Source of the DNA: Epiperipatus broadwayi
Lineage: Eukaryota > Onychophora > Udeonychophora > Euonychophora > Peripatidae
Length of the DNA: 64,000 nt
Reading direction: 5' to 3'
NCBI GenBank assembly: GCA_028023455.1
Contig: JAQFVV010012435.1
Coordinates: 1,612,001 to 1,676,000 of the forward strand
Position numbers and translations under genes: made by a program. Below are positions 12,403 through 24,043 of this stretch, piece after piece (within the stretch, counting starts at the first letter, position 1; each line of letters starts with the position of its first letter). The notes under the pieces are model-generated. The model was not told where the DNA came from, ran no database searches, and was given only the letters and a program-made list of their open reading frames with translations.

Positions 12403-12594
12403 TCATTCATCATTATCCTCTGGGAGAGATTGCTGGATGCCTTTGAAAGTCCAACCTCTTTTTAATTTTAAAAGTATCAATTCAACACGAGACATTTTAT
12501 TATTTAAACTAATAAAATCTAAATCTGATTGTTGGATTTCATTTTTAATCGAATTTATCTTGAATTTTTGATTGTTAAAAATACTATGTTTCAT
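12403..12594 (-). CDS. hypothetical 63-codon frame
   Basis: This - strand frame runs from ATG to TGA. Its C-terminal half is protein-like (LILLKLKRGWTFKGIQQ, then SLPEDNDE with an acidic end), while the N-terminal half is Asn/Lys/Ile-rich. Upstream of the ATG there are in-frame stops and a poly-T run. The surrounding 12240-12420 segment is less AT-biased than its neighbours. I do not recognise the product. It could be a terminal exon, a transposon fragment or chance. Confidence 0.2.
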   Translation of the reverse strand: MKHSIFNNQKFKINSIKNEIQQSDLDFISLNNKMSRVELILLKLKRGWTFKGIQQSLPEDNDE

Positions 12595-13299
12595 TTATTA
12601 TTAAAATAGTTTATTTTGATTTATGAAAAAAAAAAAAAAAGAATATTTTCTTAGACTGTTATTTTTGTACTAATAGACATTTCTTTCTGGAATCATTGAA
12701 AATTGTACTTTTTTAAAAAGTGAGGAAACATGGGGTGAGGGTGATAGCGGGTGGGATTAGCAAAAGAGAAACTGAGATTTATTAAATGATTGAGGGGCTG
12801 CCAATGTAAATATTTATTTTTTACTAAGTTGCGGAAAGAATTTGATGTTAACTGAAAGGAAATTTTTTGATTCCAAATTCATGAAGAAACTGAACTGGAC
12901 ATTGTCCGAATGTCCACTTTATATTATCTGATTATCAACACTGTAAATGAACTTTATCATCTGCTTGCTGATATGTATTAAAACATCTTGTAATATTTGT
13001 TTTCATTTTAATGTTGAAAATCAACAAAATACTCCAGTCCTCCATCTTATAAACCCGATAGTTTCTAAAAGTGTTGCATATGTATTTTGAGATGCAATAT
13101 ATGTGCATGTGTGCCTTTTATTGTGTGTTAAAGCTCATAATTTTTTTATTTTAAAAATCATTTACAATTGTCGTTAAGAACAACAAAACACTCCAGTCCT
13201 TCATATCCGAAGCTTGATATTTTTTAAGAAATCACTTGTATTTTGAGTTAGACATATATATGTGCATCTCTTTCTTTCTCTGTGTGTGTTTTAATGTCC

Positions 13300-13900
13300 T
13301 TTTATTTTAAATTTTCACTTATAACATAATTTTGACCAGGGCCAATAAGAGGGGGCATGATGGGGTTGTCCTGGCCTTGCAATATTAGGGGTCTCAACTT
13401 GGCAACTCAATATGTTAAACAAAAAATAGGAGAAGGCAAAGCGATGTCATGGTTCATAGAACAGTCTTAATTTTACAGTTAAATTCCCCGAAATAATATT
13501 CGAGAAAACTTTTCCAAGCAGGCCTACCATGAGTTAAAAACGTAAGCCAGTTTAGGGTGAGGTGCCAATTTGACAACTGCATGAAAGTGACTGCAGCGCT
13601 CAGTGACTGACAGAACTAATAGTCTCAACCCTCTGTCAGTCAGTTCTGTGCTAACGGTATTTTATAATACTAACATTGGTAGAGTGAATCTATCCTATCC
13701 AAGTGCTATCTGGATTTGATCTGCTTGCTCGTTTCTGTGATTCATAACTAACTGCTCCTGCGCTCTGTAAGTACCAACTCTCATTTTTTTCTCTCTCTCC
13801 CCATGTTTTTATTTTAAATTTTGAAGGGCCTGTAAAATATTAATTGCCCTGGGCCTTGCATTTTCTCCGAAAGGCTCTGATTTTGATTATTTATAAGTCT
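13300..13900. other. GC-richer unclassified segment
   Basis: This stretch is less AT-rich than its surroundings. A similar phrase, CTGGCCTTGCAATAT and later CTGGGCCTTGCA, occurs at both ends, which may mark an old transposon. No reading frame could be followed and no other copy was found in the window. Confidence 0.25.
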
Positions 13901-14159
13901 TGTTTCTTTAAGACAGCAGTTAGCACTCAAAAGATACATTGTCATATTTGAGACCCATGGTGCCATTTGATAATGTCAAGCATATAAAAGATTGCAGGGA
14001 TTGAAAGTAGTATTCCATATTAAATAAAGCATTGTCAGACTTAATGAAGTTTGAGAAAATGTAGAAGTAAAAATTCATATTAAATGAACTATAGTTAGAC
14101 ATAATGAAGTTTGAGAAAACATGGAAGAATTTACTGATTTGTAAGTATTGAAAATCATA

Positions 14160-14375
14160 AGTAAGAATGAATTTATTAATCCTAAGATCTAGGTGCAGTA
14201 CTCTCAGATCCAATGCTCCTCACTGATGAAGACTACAAGCCAGAAACTAGTCTGGGGATATTGGATGAGTAGGCACTAGATGAGGATTTTATGCACAAGC
14301 CTTCTGGCATCCATTGATTACTCTGGCTTGCACTGAATGGCAATATGTATAGAGAGTTTTGCCTGTTTTTATAAA
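14160..14375 (+). repeat. family D repeat, single arm
   Basis: The order CCTAAGATCTAGGTG, CTCTCAGATCC, CACTGATGAAG, GCCAGAAACTAGTCT, TGCACAAGCCTTC and TTGATTACTCTGGCTTGCA recurs at 28898-29150 (+) and 28590-28822 (-). It contains CTGATGA...GAAAC but not the stems of a hammerhead. Family identity is unknown. Confidence 0.55.
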
Positions 14376-14957
14376 TAAAAAAGATGGAAGAATCACAAAG
14401 CGATATTTATTCTTAAAAAAATGGAAAATTCTTAAGCAAATGCGTAGAATGTTTTTGAAAATATTACATACATTTTAAAACTGTTATAAATTTCAATGCA
14501 AGAACTGGATAATGTTTGAATAGTTGTAAGTATAGTAGTTAATTTGGATATGGGATGAACGAGAGAGGACATACGATTTATGGAATTCTTAGAAAATGAA
14601 AAACTGTAGATTATGATTTTTTTTTGTTGAAAGCAAAAAAAATTTTACAAGAAGCATCTAAATAAAAACATAATGAAGTGGAATTATGTATTTTAAGATC
14701 ATAATTTGCATACGAGAACTAATGTAGGGATTGATAATTGCATAGTAAAATGTTATAAATGCTCAACTTGTATGCAACCTAATTTTATTAAATCACACTA
14801 AGCATATTGAGAGAAACATTAATCTTGATTTATTTTCATGAAGGATAGAAATTGTTCTAGATGGCGCCACAATCTCATCATTTGAATTGTCTAATGAGAC
14901 TTCTGTAAAATACTTCTAGATTTTCTGTGTTCTGCAACAGAAGCCATATTTTATTGA

Positions 14958-15052
14958 AGCCTGGGTTTGACCGGGAAGCGAACCCGGGCCAGCTGCTTAG
15001 CAGGCAGCTATGCTAACCACTAGGCCACCAATGCTTGACGCAGCCTGGGTTT
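14958..15052 (-). mobile_element. tRNA-sized retrosequence with 11-bp TSD
   Basis: A 73-bp body (14969-15041) lies between perfect 11-bp duplications AGCCTGGGTTT (14958-14968 and 15042-15052). On - it has a perfect A box (TGGCCTAGTGG), a B box (GGTTCGCTTCC), a T arm CCGGG/CCCGG, and an anticodon stem GCTGC/GCAGC around the loop CTGCTAA (anticodon GCT). The variable arm is short, unlike tRNA-Ser, and the acceptor ends do not pair, so it is not a tRNA gene. There is no A tail. It shares its 5' head with the longer SINEs at 20.3, 23.8, 48.3 and 53.2 kb. Confidence 0.7.
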
Positions 15053-15839
15053 CATTAATAATATTATAATTATTTCATTTTTTGAAGAAAAATGTTTGCA
15101 GATAAAGTTGGTGTGGCATATGATTTCAAAATCTAACATTGCCTCAAAGGAAAATTGACTTTATACTTTGAAATGGAATCATAATTTAGAAATCTCTAAT
15201 TTTATATGTTTTTTGATTTTTTTTTGTCATTGTTCAATATAATCTTAAGGTAATTCACACCAAAATCTTTAAAAGCTTCTTTAAAATGTTCAATCTATTC
15301 AAAAACATTTTATATATCGATTACAGTTACCCTTTCGTTAGAATAAGAGCTTGTTGAAAGGTAAACATGAATTCTTTTCATTTGACATCTATTGATTGCC
15401 ATTATAATATTTTTCCATTTTTTTTATTTTTATTTGTAATGAATCCCATTCTTTTGTTATTTACAATATATGTGCATTAACATGTCCACTCCTCAAGATC
15501 TGAAAAGTATTTGCTTGAAAGTGACCTACAATTATACTTGAACAAGGGAATCGTCGTTGTCTGTCAGAATAGATGTGACTTAGTTTTTCTTAGTACTCTG
15601 TGTTTTTGGTTACGATCCATTGGTTTCACCGAGTCATATATATATATGTATTTCAGATATTAATAAAAAGAAATTATTCACACACGGGAATATATATGTA
15701 TAAAGTATTTTTTGAGATAAGCTGTATGTTGTTTTTGTTTACTTCCCAACGATTTGACGAAATAGCATCCACCATTTTCAAGGTTAACTTTTCATCATAT
15801 AACCATGAAAGCATTAAATATAATATATATCATCATCAT

Positions 15840-16300
15840 CATCATTTTAAGCCATTATCGATCTACTGCAAGATGAAGATCTTTCCCAAGTTCAATCCAT
15901 CTTCTCCAATCCCTAGCCTCTCTTCTTCACATCATGCCAGAAACACTTCCTTATTTCATACATCCATCTCATACATGATCTTTTTCTAGGTCTTTTACAA
16001 TCTGTTGAAATCCAGTTTAAGATTTCAACTGCTCTTCTATTATCATCTTTTCAAGCAATATGCCCAGCCCAACTTCACCCCAGTCTCTTAATTCTTTCAA
16101 TGATGTCAGTAACATCTGTTTGTTTCTTACCCATGCATTTTGTTTGCAATCTCTTTTTGTTACTCCTAACTTGCATCTCTCTATACTTTGAGTAGTCTGA
16201 ACTCTCTGTATTGCTCTTCTGTTAAGTGTCCCAAGTCTCAGATCTATAAATAAGAATTGATAAAACACATTTATTAAAAACATTTTTTTTCCAAACACAT
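15840..16300 (-). pseudogene. RTE C-terminal tail remnant
   Basis: The - frame includes RLGTLNRRAIQRVQTTQ, RCKLGVTKRD and LKELRDWGEVGL. It aligns by eye with the better-preserved + strand copy at 24269-24604 (RAIQRLQTTQ, RCMLGVTRRD, LKWSWAGHIARRDD). This is the conserved tail that follows the RT in RTE and CFDP2-like sequences. Confidence 0.65.
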
Positions 16301-17340
16301 AAGCATATTTCCTTTTAATATTAAGTTATTTCTACCAAAAGCACTCCAACCAAGCTTAATTCTATGATTAATTTCATTCATCATCTGCAGTAATAATTTG
16401 ACCAAGATATTTATAGTTGTTAATTTTTTCTAACTATCATTATCAATCTTTATTTTCATTTTTTGAGAAAATGCATTGAACATTACTTTAATATTTTTAA
16501 CATTTACTTTTAATTCTACTTTCTTACTTTCATCTGATAACTCTTACAATATTTCTTGAAACTCTAAGACATCATTTGCAAAAACAACTATAGCATTTGC
16601 AAAATTTATATAACTTAAATGATCTCCATTTAATCCCAAAATACTTCTTGCAAAACTGCTATAAAAATATTTGGAGATATGGAGTCACCCTGTGTCATAC
16701 TACACCTTTTTCAATGTTAATCTTCCTATTATTATCATTATATAATCTAAATGTTGTTGCATTTTTATAAATATTCTTCAAAATATGATTATATCCTGAG
16801 TGTATACCTGATGAACTAATACTTTAATCACTGAAGCAATGCTTATAGAATCAAATGCCTTTTCGTAATCTACAAATCCAAAGCATGATGGCAACTCATA
16901 TTCATTGGTCCTTTCTATAACTTCTCTCAATATTTGGATATGATCCACTGTAAATAAAAGCATTTTTAAATCCAGCTTGTTCTTTTGGTTCATTGAAATC
17001 CAAAGTTGTCTGTAGATGATTTGTAATTATCTTGGTAAAAACTTTGTTTAAAACTGATAAAAGACCGATAGGTTTGTAATTTCTAATATCTTCTTTATCA
17101 TCTTTTTTAAATATTAAAATTAATACTGACATTTGGTATATGACTGCTAAAAAATTTTCTATTTCTTCACCTGCTTTTTTTAATATATCAATTATAATTC
17201 CATCATTACTTGGAGCTTTTCCCTTCTTCATAAATTTAATTCCATGCCTTACTTTTTTATTTAATATCCTGGGCATTTCAGAAGATATAATATTTATAGG
17301 AGATACTTATTTTTTATTACTATATAATTCTTGATATAAC
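16300..17340 (-). pseudogene. RTE reverse transcriptase remnant
   Basis: Recognisable RT blocks in order are GKAPSNDGIIIDILKKAGEE, NYKPIGLLSVLNKVFTKII, EQAGF and GFVDYEKAFDS (about 17230 down to 16850, -). These correspond to the N-terminal RT motifs and the first catalytic aspartate region. The frame breaks between the EQAGF and DYEKAFDS blocks, and the YADD box downstream is not intact. Confidence 0.7.
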
Positions 17341-17879
17341 ATTTTTATGATGCCATCTTTCTTTTTAATAATAGTTCCATCTTTTTTTTCTTATTTCAGA
17401 ATTAAATTTCCTACCAATACCAAGATGTTGTTTTACGCTTGAGATTTTTATTCTCTTCTATAGCTTTCCTTGTTAGTTCACAATTATATTTTCTTATATC
17501 ATTATCAATTCTTTTTCACATCATTTTGCAAAATTAGAGATAGTCAATTCTTTTTAATGCATCATTTTTATATTTTTTCATATTTCTTCTTTTTTTCATA
17601 AATTGTTTTGTTTCAGAAGAAATTTTACTGATCAATTGCTGCTTTTTTGTACCAGATTTTTTTGTTGTAGTTTTAAAAAGTGTATCAGTTACCTTACGAT
17701 TGAATTTATTCATATTTGAATTATGTTCAAAATTTGTTAGTATTTGAAAATGATTTGCAAGTTTTAATTTAAATTCATTGAAATCTTTCTGAAGATTATG
17801 AATATCAATTGTGAATATTATTTTTCTTAATAATTTTTTCCCTCTAGATTTACATTAACATGTATTTTATATCTCACTA

Positions 17880-18490
17880 ATCTTGAAATATGTATTTTCT
17901 GTTAGTCAAAATATCCAATTCCGCCATACCTTCTATTTGGGTGTTTCCATATCCACTTGCGATTAACATTTTTCTCAAAAAAATAATTATAAAATTTCTC
18001 TTTTTCTGCAAACTCCTCAAGTCTATGTCCTCTCTCATTCTTTCTATCACCATAACCAAATTTACATACATCACTTTTATCTTTTAATTGTTTATCAATT
18101 CTAGCATTAAAGTCTTCCAGGACAATTTTGAAGTGTTATTTGGTCTAATCAAAAGTTTTTTGTACATCCATATCAAAATCTTCTACTTCTTCATCACAAT
18201 AAGAACTTGTTGGGGCATAAACCTGAATTATCTGCATTTGATATCTACTATTAAATCGATTAACTAATCTTGCCACTCTGTCTGATACACTATCAATCTC
18301 CACAATGTTATTCTTTTACTTTTTATTTATAATGAATCATACTCCACTTGTACTTTCAATATTTGTTCCTTTGTAATACCATACAAGTCCACTTTTTAAA
18401 TCAATTGTCTCTTCATCTTTTCTTCTAACTTCACAAAGTCCAATAATGTTTCATGTAGTATGAGATTGTCCAGCTCTTCTTCCAATTCTT
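17880..18490 (-). pseudogene. RTE endonuclease remnant
   Basis: Broken - frames give phrases of the APE-type endonuclease of RTE elements. Examples are the ERMREDIDLRSLQKKRNFII stretch at about 18050-17990, and, in another frame, a KWIWKHPN-like segment where live RTE proteins have a W-x-W-x-S-P-like signature. At least three frames are needed to follow it, so it cannot be expressed. Confidence 0.5.
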
Positions 18491-18529
18491 GCAAGTTTCC
18501 TTCACATCTGCAGTTTTAAGTACTCAAAT

Positions 18530-19060
18530 AAATGGTGATCATCAAAAGGCAACCTGGGTCTGCAATCAGGAGATTCTTAGCACCCTCCACTTTCAGCCAC
18601 CAACTGCTGCCTTGGCTTGGGCTTTCCAGCTCACTGGGAATAAATACTATGATTTATTTTTGTCATGATTGTAAATATTTATTAGAAGAGAAAAAAAAAT
18701 GTTCATGCTCACATTTATTCTGCCTTCAAGAAAACTCAACTGATATTTCAGTTAAGAACTATCAAGTAACTAAGAAGAAAGACCATGGGTTTCTTGATCT
18801 TAAACTCAGAGGTGAAAAGCCAATGAACACACCACACTGACTAATGCGTTTTGGTGAGTAGCACATCCACGTTCATATATTATATGAATAATCACATAAT
18901 AATAACAGCTGCAAACAGGAATGCATGGAACGAACACTAGGAATCTGCCCTGTTTGATTCCTTTAAGGCCTCCAAGAGGAATCAAGGGGTCGGGATCAAG
19001 GGGTCTCCTTTCAGTTAACAGCAGATTCTTTTCTGAAGCCATATATATATTATGCATTTA
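18530..19060. other. unclassified segment next to the RTE 5' end
   Basis: It contains a 102-codon + frame (18532-18840) with CHDCKYLLEEKKKC and CSCSHLFC, and an opposite 83-codon frame. Neither is recognised. The + frame's cysteines do not form a known finger. The segment could be the 5' end of the adjoining RTE or a separate insert. Confidence 0.2.
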
Positions 19061-19784
19061 ATAAAGCCACCTGCTACTATGATTTTTCAAATTTAGACAT
19101 ATAAAATATATAATCAAATGATTTATTGAGCAGTGCTTCATAAGAAGTTCAAGGTTTCATTGGAAGTGACAGAATTGAGCTATAATCCATGTGCCTTGAC
19201 TTCAAAGTTTGTAATCGATTTTTGCAAACTACTGAGGGATCCCCTCATAATTGTACACCTGGTGAAAAATCATTACTCAGTAACAGCAGCAACAAGAACA
19301 TTTGAAATTTGCTCTGCTTAGTTTCTTTGTTATCATTTAGTAGCTAATTACCTAAGTTTGTATATAATACTTTTGCATAGTATGTATGTATGCTAGATGA
19401 AGTATGATATTTTCTCCCAGGATAGTTGAGTGCATTTTCTCATATGTGATTAATTCCATGTTGAAATAATAGTGTGTGTGTAAATATGTTAATGGTATAA
19501 AGATCTATTCTATTTCCTTTTTATTAAAATGGATACAGAGCCATCTGTGATCAGCTCTTAAAGTATTTGCAATTTCTTGTAATCCTAATCAATTTTCAAT
19601 TTTTTGGTACTGAGTCAGGCTTATTGAAGTATGCCTAATCTTTCATCCCTTCCTCCCTAAGTGTAATGGAATGGTAACACCCTATTTCACTATTTAATTA
19701 TTCGTCAGATATTTTTCCATTCTTTATGATATTAAAATCAAATTTCACTTCAGTATGTATAACAATATTCTGCAATTGTCGTAG

Positions 19785-19852
19785 TCTATCAGTGGTATGA
19801 GATTATGTGGAGGGTGGTGGATCGTGTGAAAGTCTGTGCTCATATTCTCTAT
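19785..19852 (+). repeat. family A tRNA-like fragment
   Basis: TATCAGTGGTATGAGAT, TGGATCGTGTGAAAGTCTG and the remnant B-box position match the 3' tRNA-like part of family A. The hammerhead part is absent, so this is a truncated copy. Confidence 0.5.
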
Positions 19853-20301
19853 ATATTAAAAGAAAAAAAAAGAAGAAATAATTGTAAAAAAAGTGCACTG
19901 GTTTTTCTTTTAACCGAATTTGAAAAAAATACTGACAAAATAAAATCCTCGCAAACATTAAAAAAAAAACCTTTAAATTAGCTCATTTTCATCACTGTAA
20001 AAAAAAAAAAAAATGTATTAAAAAATGTTTTTTTACTTGTTATTAATTAATTTGCCACCATTTTCATCCCAGGAATGTACGTTTTTAAGGAAGTGTATCT
20101 TGACTTAATTATATCTTAAATATTTCTTTCTAATTATGGCAGGGTACATTCTTATGCTGAAGACAATTTTTTTTTTTTAAAAAAAAGTCATGTTAAATTC
20201 CTTACATTTTTCTTATTTCCTTCGTCAAAATTATATTTTAAAAGAAATTAATTTATCTTTTCAATTTTTTAATTCAGAATCTTTTTTTGTTTTACCTATT
20301 T

Positions 20302-20445
20302 AGAAATACATTTTGTCAAGCGTTGGTAGCCGAGAGGTCAACGCAGCCGCCTTGCAAGCAGTTGCTTGCAGACAGTTGTTGCGGAATCGCTTCCCGGCCG
20401 ATGCTTCGACATATGGGGGGGGGGGAGAAAAAGAAATACATTTTG
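20302..20445 (+). mobile_element. tRNA-derived SINE with 14-bp TSD
   Basis: The body is 20316-20431, flanked by perfect AGAAATACATTTTG duplications (20302-20315 and 20432-20445). The head CAAGCGTTGGTAGCCGAGAGG has a perfect A box (TAGCCGAGAGG). The B-box region is GAATCGCTTCC. The tail is GATGCTTCGACATATG followed by a G-run and AGAAAA. The exact TSD indicates a fairly recent insertion by LINE-type target-primed retrotransposition. Confidence 0.8.
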
Positions 20446-20469
20446 ACTATTGTGAGTGATGTACGGTAA

Positions 20470-20650
20470 ATTGTTTAGAATTACACTCCTCCCTAAGGTG
20501 TTAAAAGCGGATAGAAACCAGTCCCTATCTTGTGTGAGAATGATATGGTGAAAATTGTGCTACATAAATATTATTTATTAAATGGATAATCTCTAGTCTA
20601 ATGAATGACTAATAAAAATTATTAATATGCTTAGAAGGAAAGGTTGAACC
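20470..20650 (+). repeat. family B fragment
   Basis: TTAAAAGCGGATAGAAACCA, TCCCTATC, GGATAATCTCTAGTCTAATG and ACTAATAAAAATTATTAATA match, in the same order, parts of the family B repeats at 50.5-51.4 kb. The hammerhead-like part is not included. Confidence 0.5.
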
Positions 20651-23195
20651 ATTATTTAGAGATGGTATAGTCATGTAAACAAGACGAGATAATAGATGTA
20701 TAAAAACATACAAAAATCTGGGGGTGGTTGATTATTAATGAAAAGAAGTAGTTAGAAATCTTAAAAGCACGAAACTACAAATAGTTCATGGTATATAAAT
20801 GTATATATAATACAATATACATGTCATATTAGAAGTCACAATACAATTTGTATTTTAAAAGACTGAAATAATAGCCAAGTTATTCTGGGACGTTTAAGTA
20901 CCCTGATAGCAGATTAAGCATTTGACAAGTCTTGGTGGAAGCCCAGATATGGTATCATATTTTTAAATCCAATATATATATATTATTGTATTTGAGAATA
21001 GTGTGTAGATCTCTAAATTTTATTCAACTTTGTTAGACTTCTAATTTCATGTTTAATCTATAAGTGTTAGAGGTTTCTTCTAAATTGGAAAAGTATTGAT
21101 ATTGTTTTATAGCTACTTAAAGTGAAATTATGATTATTGTATACAAGAGTCTTATGTAATACTATTGATAATAGCCTTAATATTTAAAAAAAACATTCCC
21201 ACATTTCTTTCAACTTGTGCTTTGTGAGCTTCCACCCTATGAATATTCTGTTTGTGAAGTGTCAACGTAGATATATTAAATGAAAACCCCGTTTATATAT
21301 AATTGCTCTTACATTCATTCATTCTACACTCTATGTATTCATCTGTATGTATTCATTAAACATAAATTAATATTTACGTTATTTATATTAAACCACATAT
21401 TTTTACGTAATGTTCTATGCGGTTTAGAGCTGTGATAGAGTGGCGAATTCAACAATCAATGGTTTCTCACTTAAAACTATCATTTCCGGTGCTAACAATT
21501 TTATTATTTTTTAATAGACTAATAATTCACATATAACCTGTCTCACCCACGCACACACATGTAGTTGTATGTAGGCACTCTTATGAAAAATTATATTGGA
21601 AGTATAATGTTTATTATTTATTATGAATAAGTTTGTCAATGCCATTTCTTTTTAAATTCTTTGTTATAAAAATAAATTTTAATCTTAAAAAGAGAAAAAG
21701 AAATAAGTGGTATATAAAAAAGGTAATAATAATATTTTTGAAAAAATTATGACTATAAAAATTATTTAATTCATTGTACTTCCTTTTTTTTTTTTTAAAA
21801 AAAAAAATGTTCCAATAATATTGTTAATTCATACTAATGACCCCTGGTGGGCTGATGGTTAAAATCTCTCCTGGAATTGTGGTTAGAAATCCATGCTAGG
21901 CTAATAGTTTATCAAATATTGATTACTCTATGCTCTGAAGCCTGCTTTGATTTCCTTTTTTTTTTGTATGTATGTATATTTGATCAGTCTAGAATAATAA
22001 TGAAGGAATATTGTAAAGATTTCACTCTTGAAAGGTTTTTTTTTTTGAATGACAACGTTCTGTTAGGAAGCCTTTGTTAAAATAAGAGAAGGGTTAGGGG
22101 AGAGGGGTAGAATTCTCAGATTTATTCATTATGTCCAAAGAAATAATGACTTTTTTTTTTAAAAAAAAGGACCACTGTATAAAATTAATCCTATCAATTC
22201 AATAAGTGTTGAAATAATTTTAGGCAAATATGATGTCATAGTTGTAAAACTGAGGGTAATCTAACTGATATTTGATTCAAAAGATACTAGTCTTTGGCGG
22301 TAATTTATAATTCTTTTCATGATTTATTTTTACATTTTGTCTGATTTTCAGTATCATTGTGTTTTACTGTTTTTCTGCCTCATCCGGCCCACATCTATAT
22401 TTTATTTATGCATAAAGCGAGAATACTTTTAAATATATATATATAGATTCAATTCAAGAACCTTTTCTCTTTCAATCCTAGTTCTTTTTAACTGCGCCAA
22501 AATATAGATAGATAGATAGATGGCTGGGTGGATGGATGGCTACATAATTATTTTTATTAACAAATGGAATATATGTGATTCAGTTAATGGCAAGGTTTTA
22601 CATATACCTAGCTAATCTATAGTTTCCAATATCTTAAGTTTTAAGAGGTAGTGAATTCATCGGCCATAAGCTGAGTTCTACCCTATTTGAATTCCAGTCA
22701 GGCTTAGAATCTTTTATCCACATTACTGGCATATAGGCATTCCAACTAAACATCTACTATTGGCTAATTAGATAGAATTCTAATTGTTCATAACTGAGAG
22801 TAAAATAAGATTGGAAACTGTTCAACTTACATAATCTCCTGATATTTGGGCAAACTCAGTGATTAATAACATAAACCTAATTATATAAACTCAGTGATTA
22901 ATACTTTCTCTTCCGTTGTTGGAAGAGGGAGGGATTTAAGATATGGTTTTATCCTGCAGTTAATCTTAAGTTAGCTGATAGTTATTTTGCTTTACATTCA
23001 TATGTAAGTTAAATTATATACATTATTATTATTTTTTAATTTAGCTTTTGAATTATATTCTTTTAATTTTTTTTCATAATTAAATTGTGTTACTTCTCCA
23101 AAATTAAAGATGCTCTTTTTTAAATCTTGTTCTTCTTGAATAAAGTTTACTGAATATTTAAGATATTTGGTATTCAAGGACACAGATTTCAGTCA
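20651..23195. other. gene-free stretch with simple repeats
   Basis: AT-rich DNA with a GATA/GGAT microsatellite at about 22507-22542, a weak tRNA-like phrase at 21838-21905, and a repeated AACTCAGTGATTAATA at 22854 and 22889. No gene is supported. Confidence 0.4.
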
Positions 23196-23285
23196 TTACA
23201 ACATGATTTGCGGATTAGCATAAAATGTGTGAGGTTCTAGGTTCAATGCTCAGTTGAATAATATAAGTAAAAAAAAAAAAAACAA
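23196..23285 (+). repeat. weak tRNA-like SINE with A tail
   Basis: GGTTCAATGCTC resembles a B box, with GCGGATTAGCAT about 30 nt upstream in A-box position, and a run of about 14 A residues ends the segment. No TSD was found and the head differs from the main SINE family. Confidence 0.3.
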
Positions 23286-23826
23286 CTTAGATTAACTAAA
23301 TGGAATTGGTAAATGTTTGACGCCGATTTAGTTTGCGCTCACAGCCATTTTGAAAACTAAAGACCAGCCAAAAACCCTGCTGACACATCCAAGCAATAAA
23401 TGACATAACAGTTCATATTTTAGAAATTATAAACTAATAAAAAATAATATGCTTTATTTCATATGGGCATATAGTATAATCTTTTAGTATTTGGAAATTA
23501 TAAGCTTGGTTTGATCAGACTTCTGCAACTTTTGATTGATACAGTATCGGCCAAATTATCCTTCTCCCGCCCCACAAATTCCATTGCTTTGCGCCATCAT
23601 ATTTCAAATATTTTATGAAGATAAATTAAAAAAAAAAAGTCCTTAAGAAATTAAAGCATATTATTTTTACTAGCTTATAATTTCTAAAATATGAATTTAA
23701 AGTACGTTTATTCAATATCTATGTCATTTATCAGTTGGATGTATTAGCAGTGATTTTTAGATTTCAAAATGGCTGTGAGTGGAAACTAAATCAGGACCAA
23801 ATGTTTTATCAGCCACTAAAGAGTGC

Positions 23827-23959
23827 AAACATGATCTGATAGTCTTGCATTGGCGGTCGAGAGGTCAGCGCGACTCCCTTGCACTTGCAGGCAGTTGCTC
23901 AGGTTGCGGGTTCGCGTCCTGGTCGATGCTATGACAGTTAAAAAAAACATGATCTGATA
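23827..23959 (+). mobile_element. tRNA-derived SINE with 15-bp TSD
   Basis: Perfect duplications AAACATGATCTGATA (23827-23841 and 23945-23959) flank a 103-bp body. The A box is TGGCGGTCGAGAGG-like and the B box GGTTCGCGTCC. The end is TCGATGCTATGACAGTT plus an A run. Same family as 20302-20445 and 53148-53287. Confidence 0.8.
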
Positions 23960-24043
23960 TCCAACATTTTATTCTACAATAATTTACTCCCCTTCCCCCA
24001 CCTTTCTTGTATTTTTTAAAAAAAGTCAGATTTACATACTCTT

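Larger units (their letters stand above)
15822..18500 (-). mobile_element. decayed RTE-type LINE
   Basis: On - the order is endonuclease (18490-17880), linker, RT (17340-16300) and C-terminal tail (16300-15840), ending at a GATGAT microsatellite (ATC repeats at 15830-15846 on +). A short element with one EN-RT frame and a 3' microsatellite tail is typical of the RTE clade. Stops and frameshifts are frequent. At least four 3' fragments of the same family lie at 24.05, 31.57, 40.1 and 44.96 kb. No TSD was found. Confidence 0.75.

Noticed and set aside
14224-14255. CTGATGA...GAAAC of family D as a hammerhead
   Set aside because: The bases next to the core would be an A-A mismatch, only a three-pair stem II is possible, and no stem I could be found in any of the three copies.
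15600-15989. 129-codon + strand frame
   Set aside because: Its second half is the antisense of the RTE LINE tail (HHHHH comes from the ATC microsatellite); the first half is AT-rich noise.
20316-20431. Functional tRNA gene
   Set aside because: A and B boxes exist but acceptor ends do not pair, the T arm is imperfect, and a tail with TSD shows a SINE.
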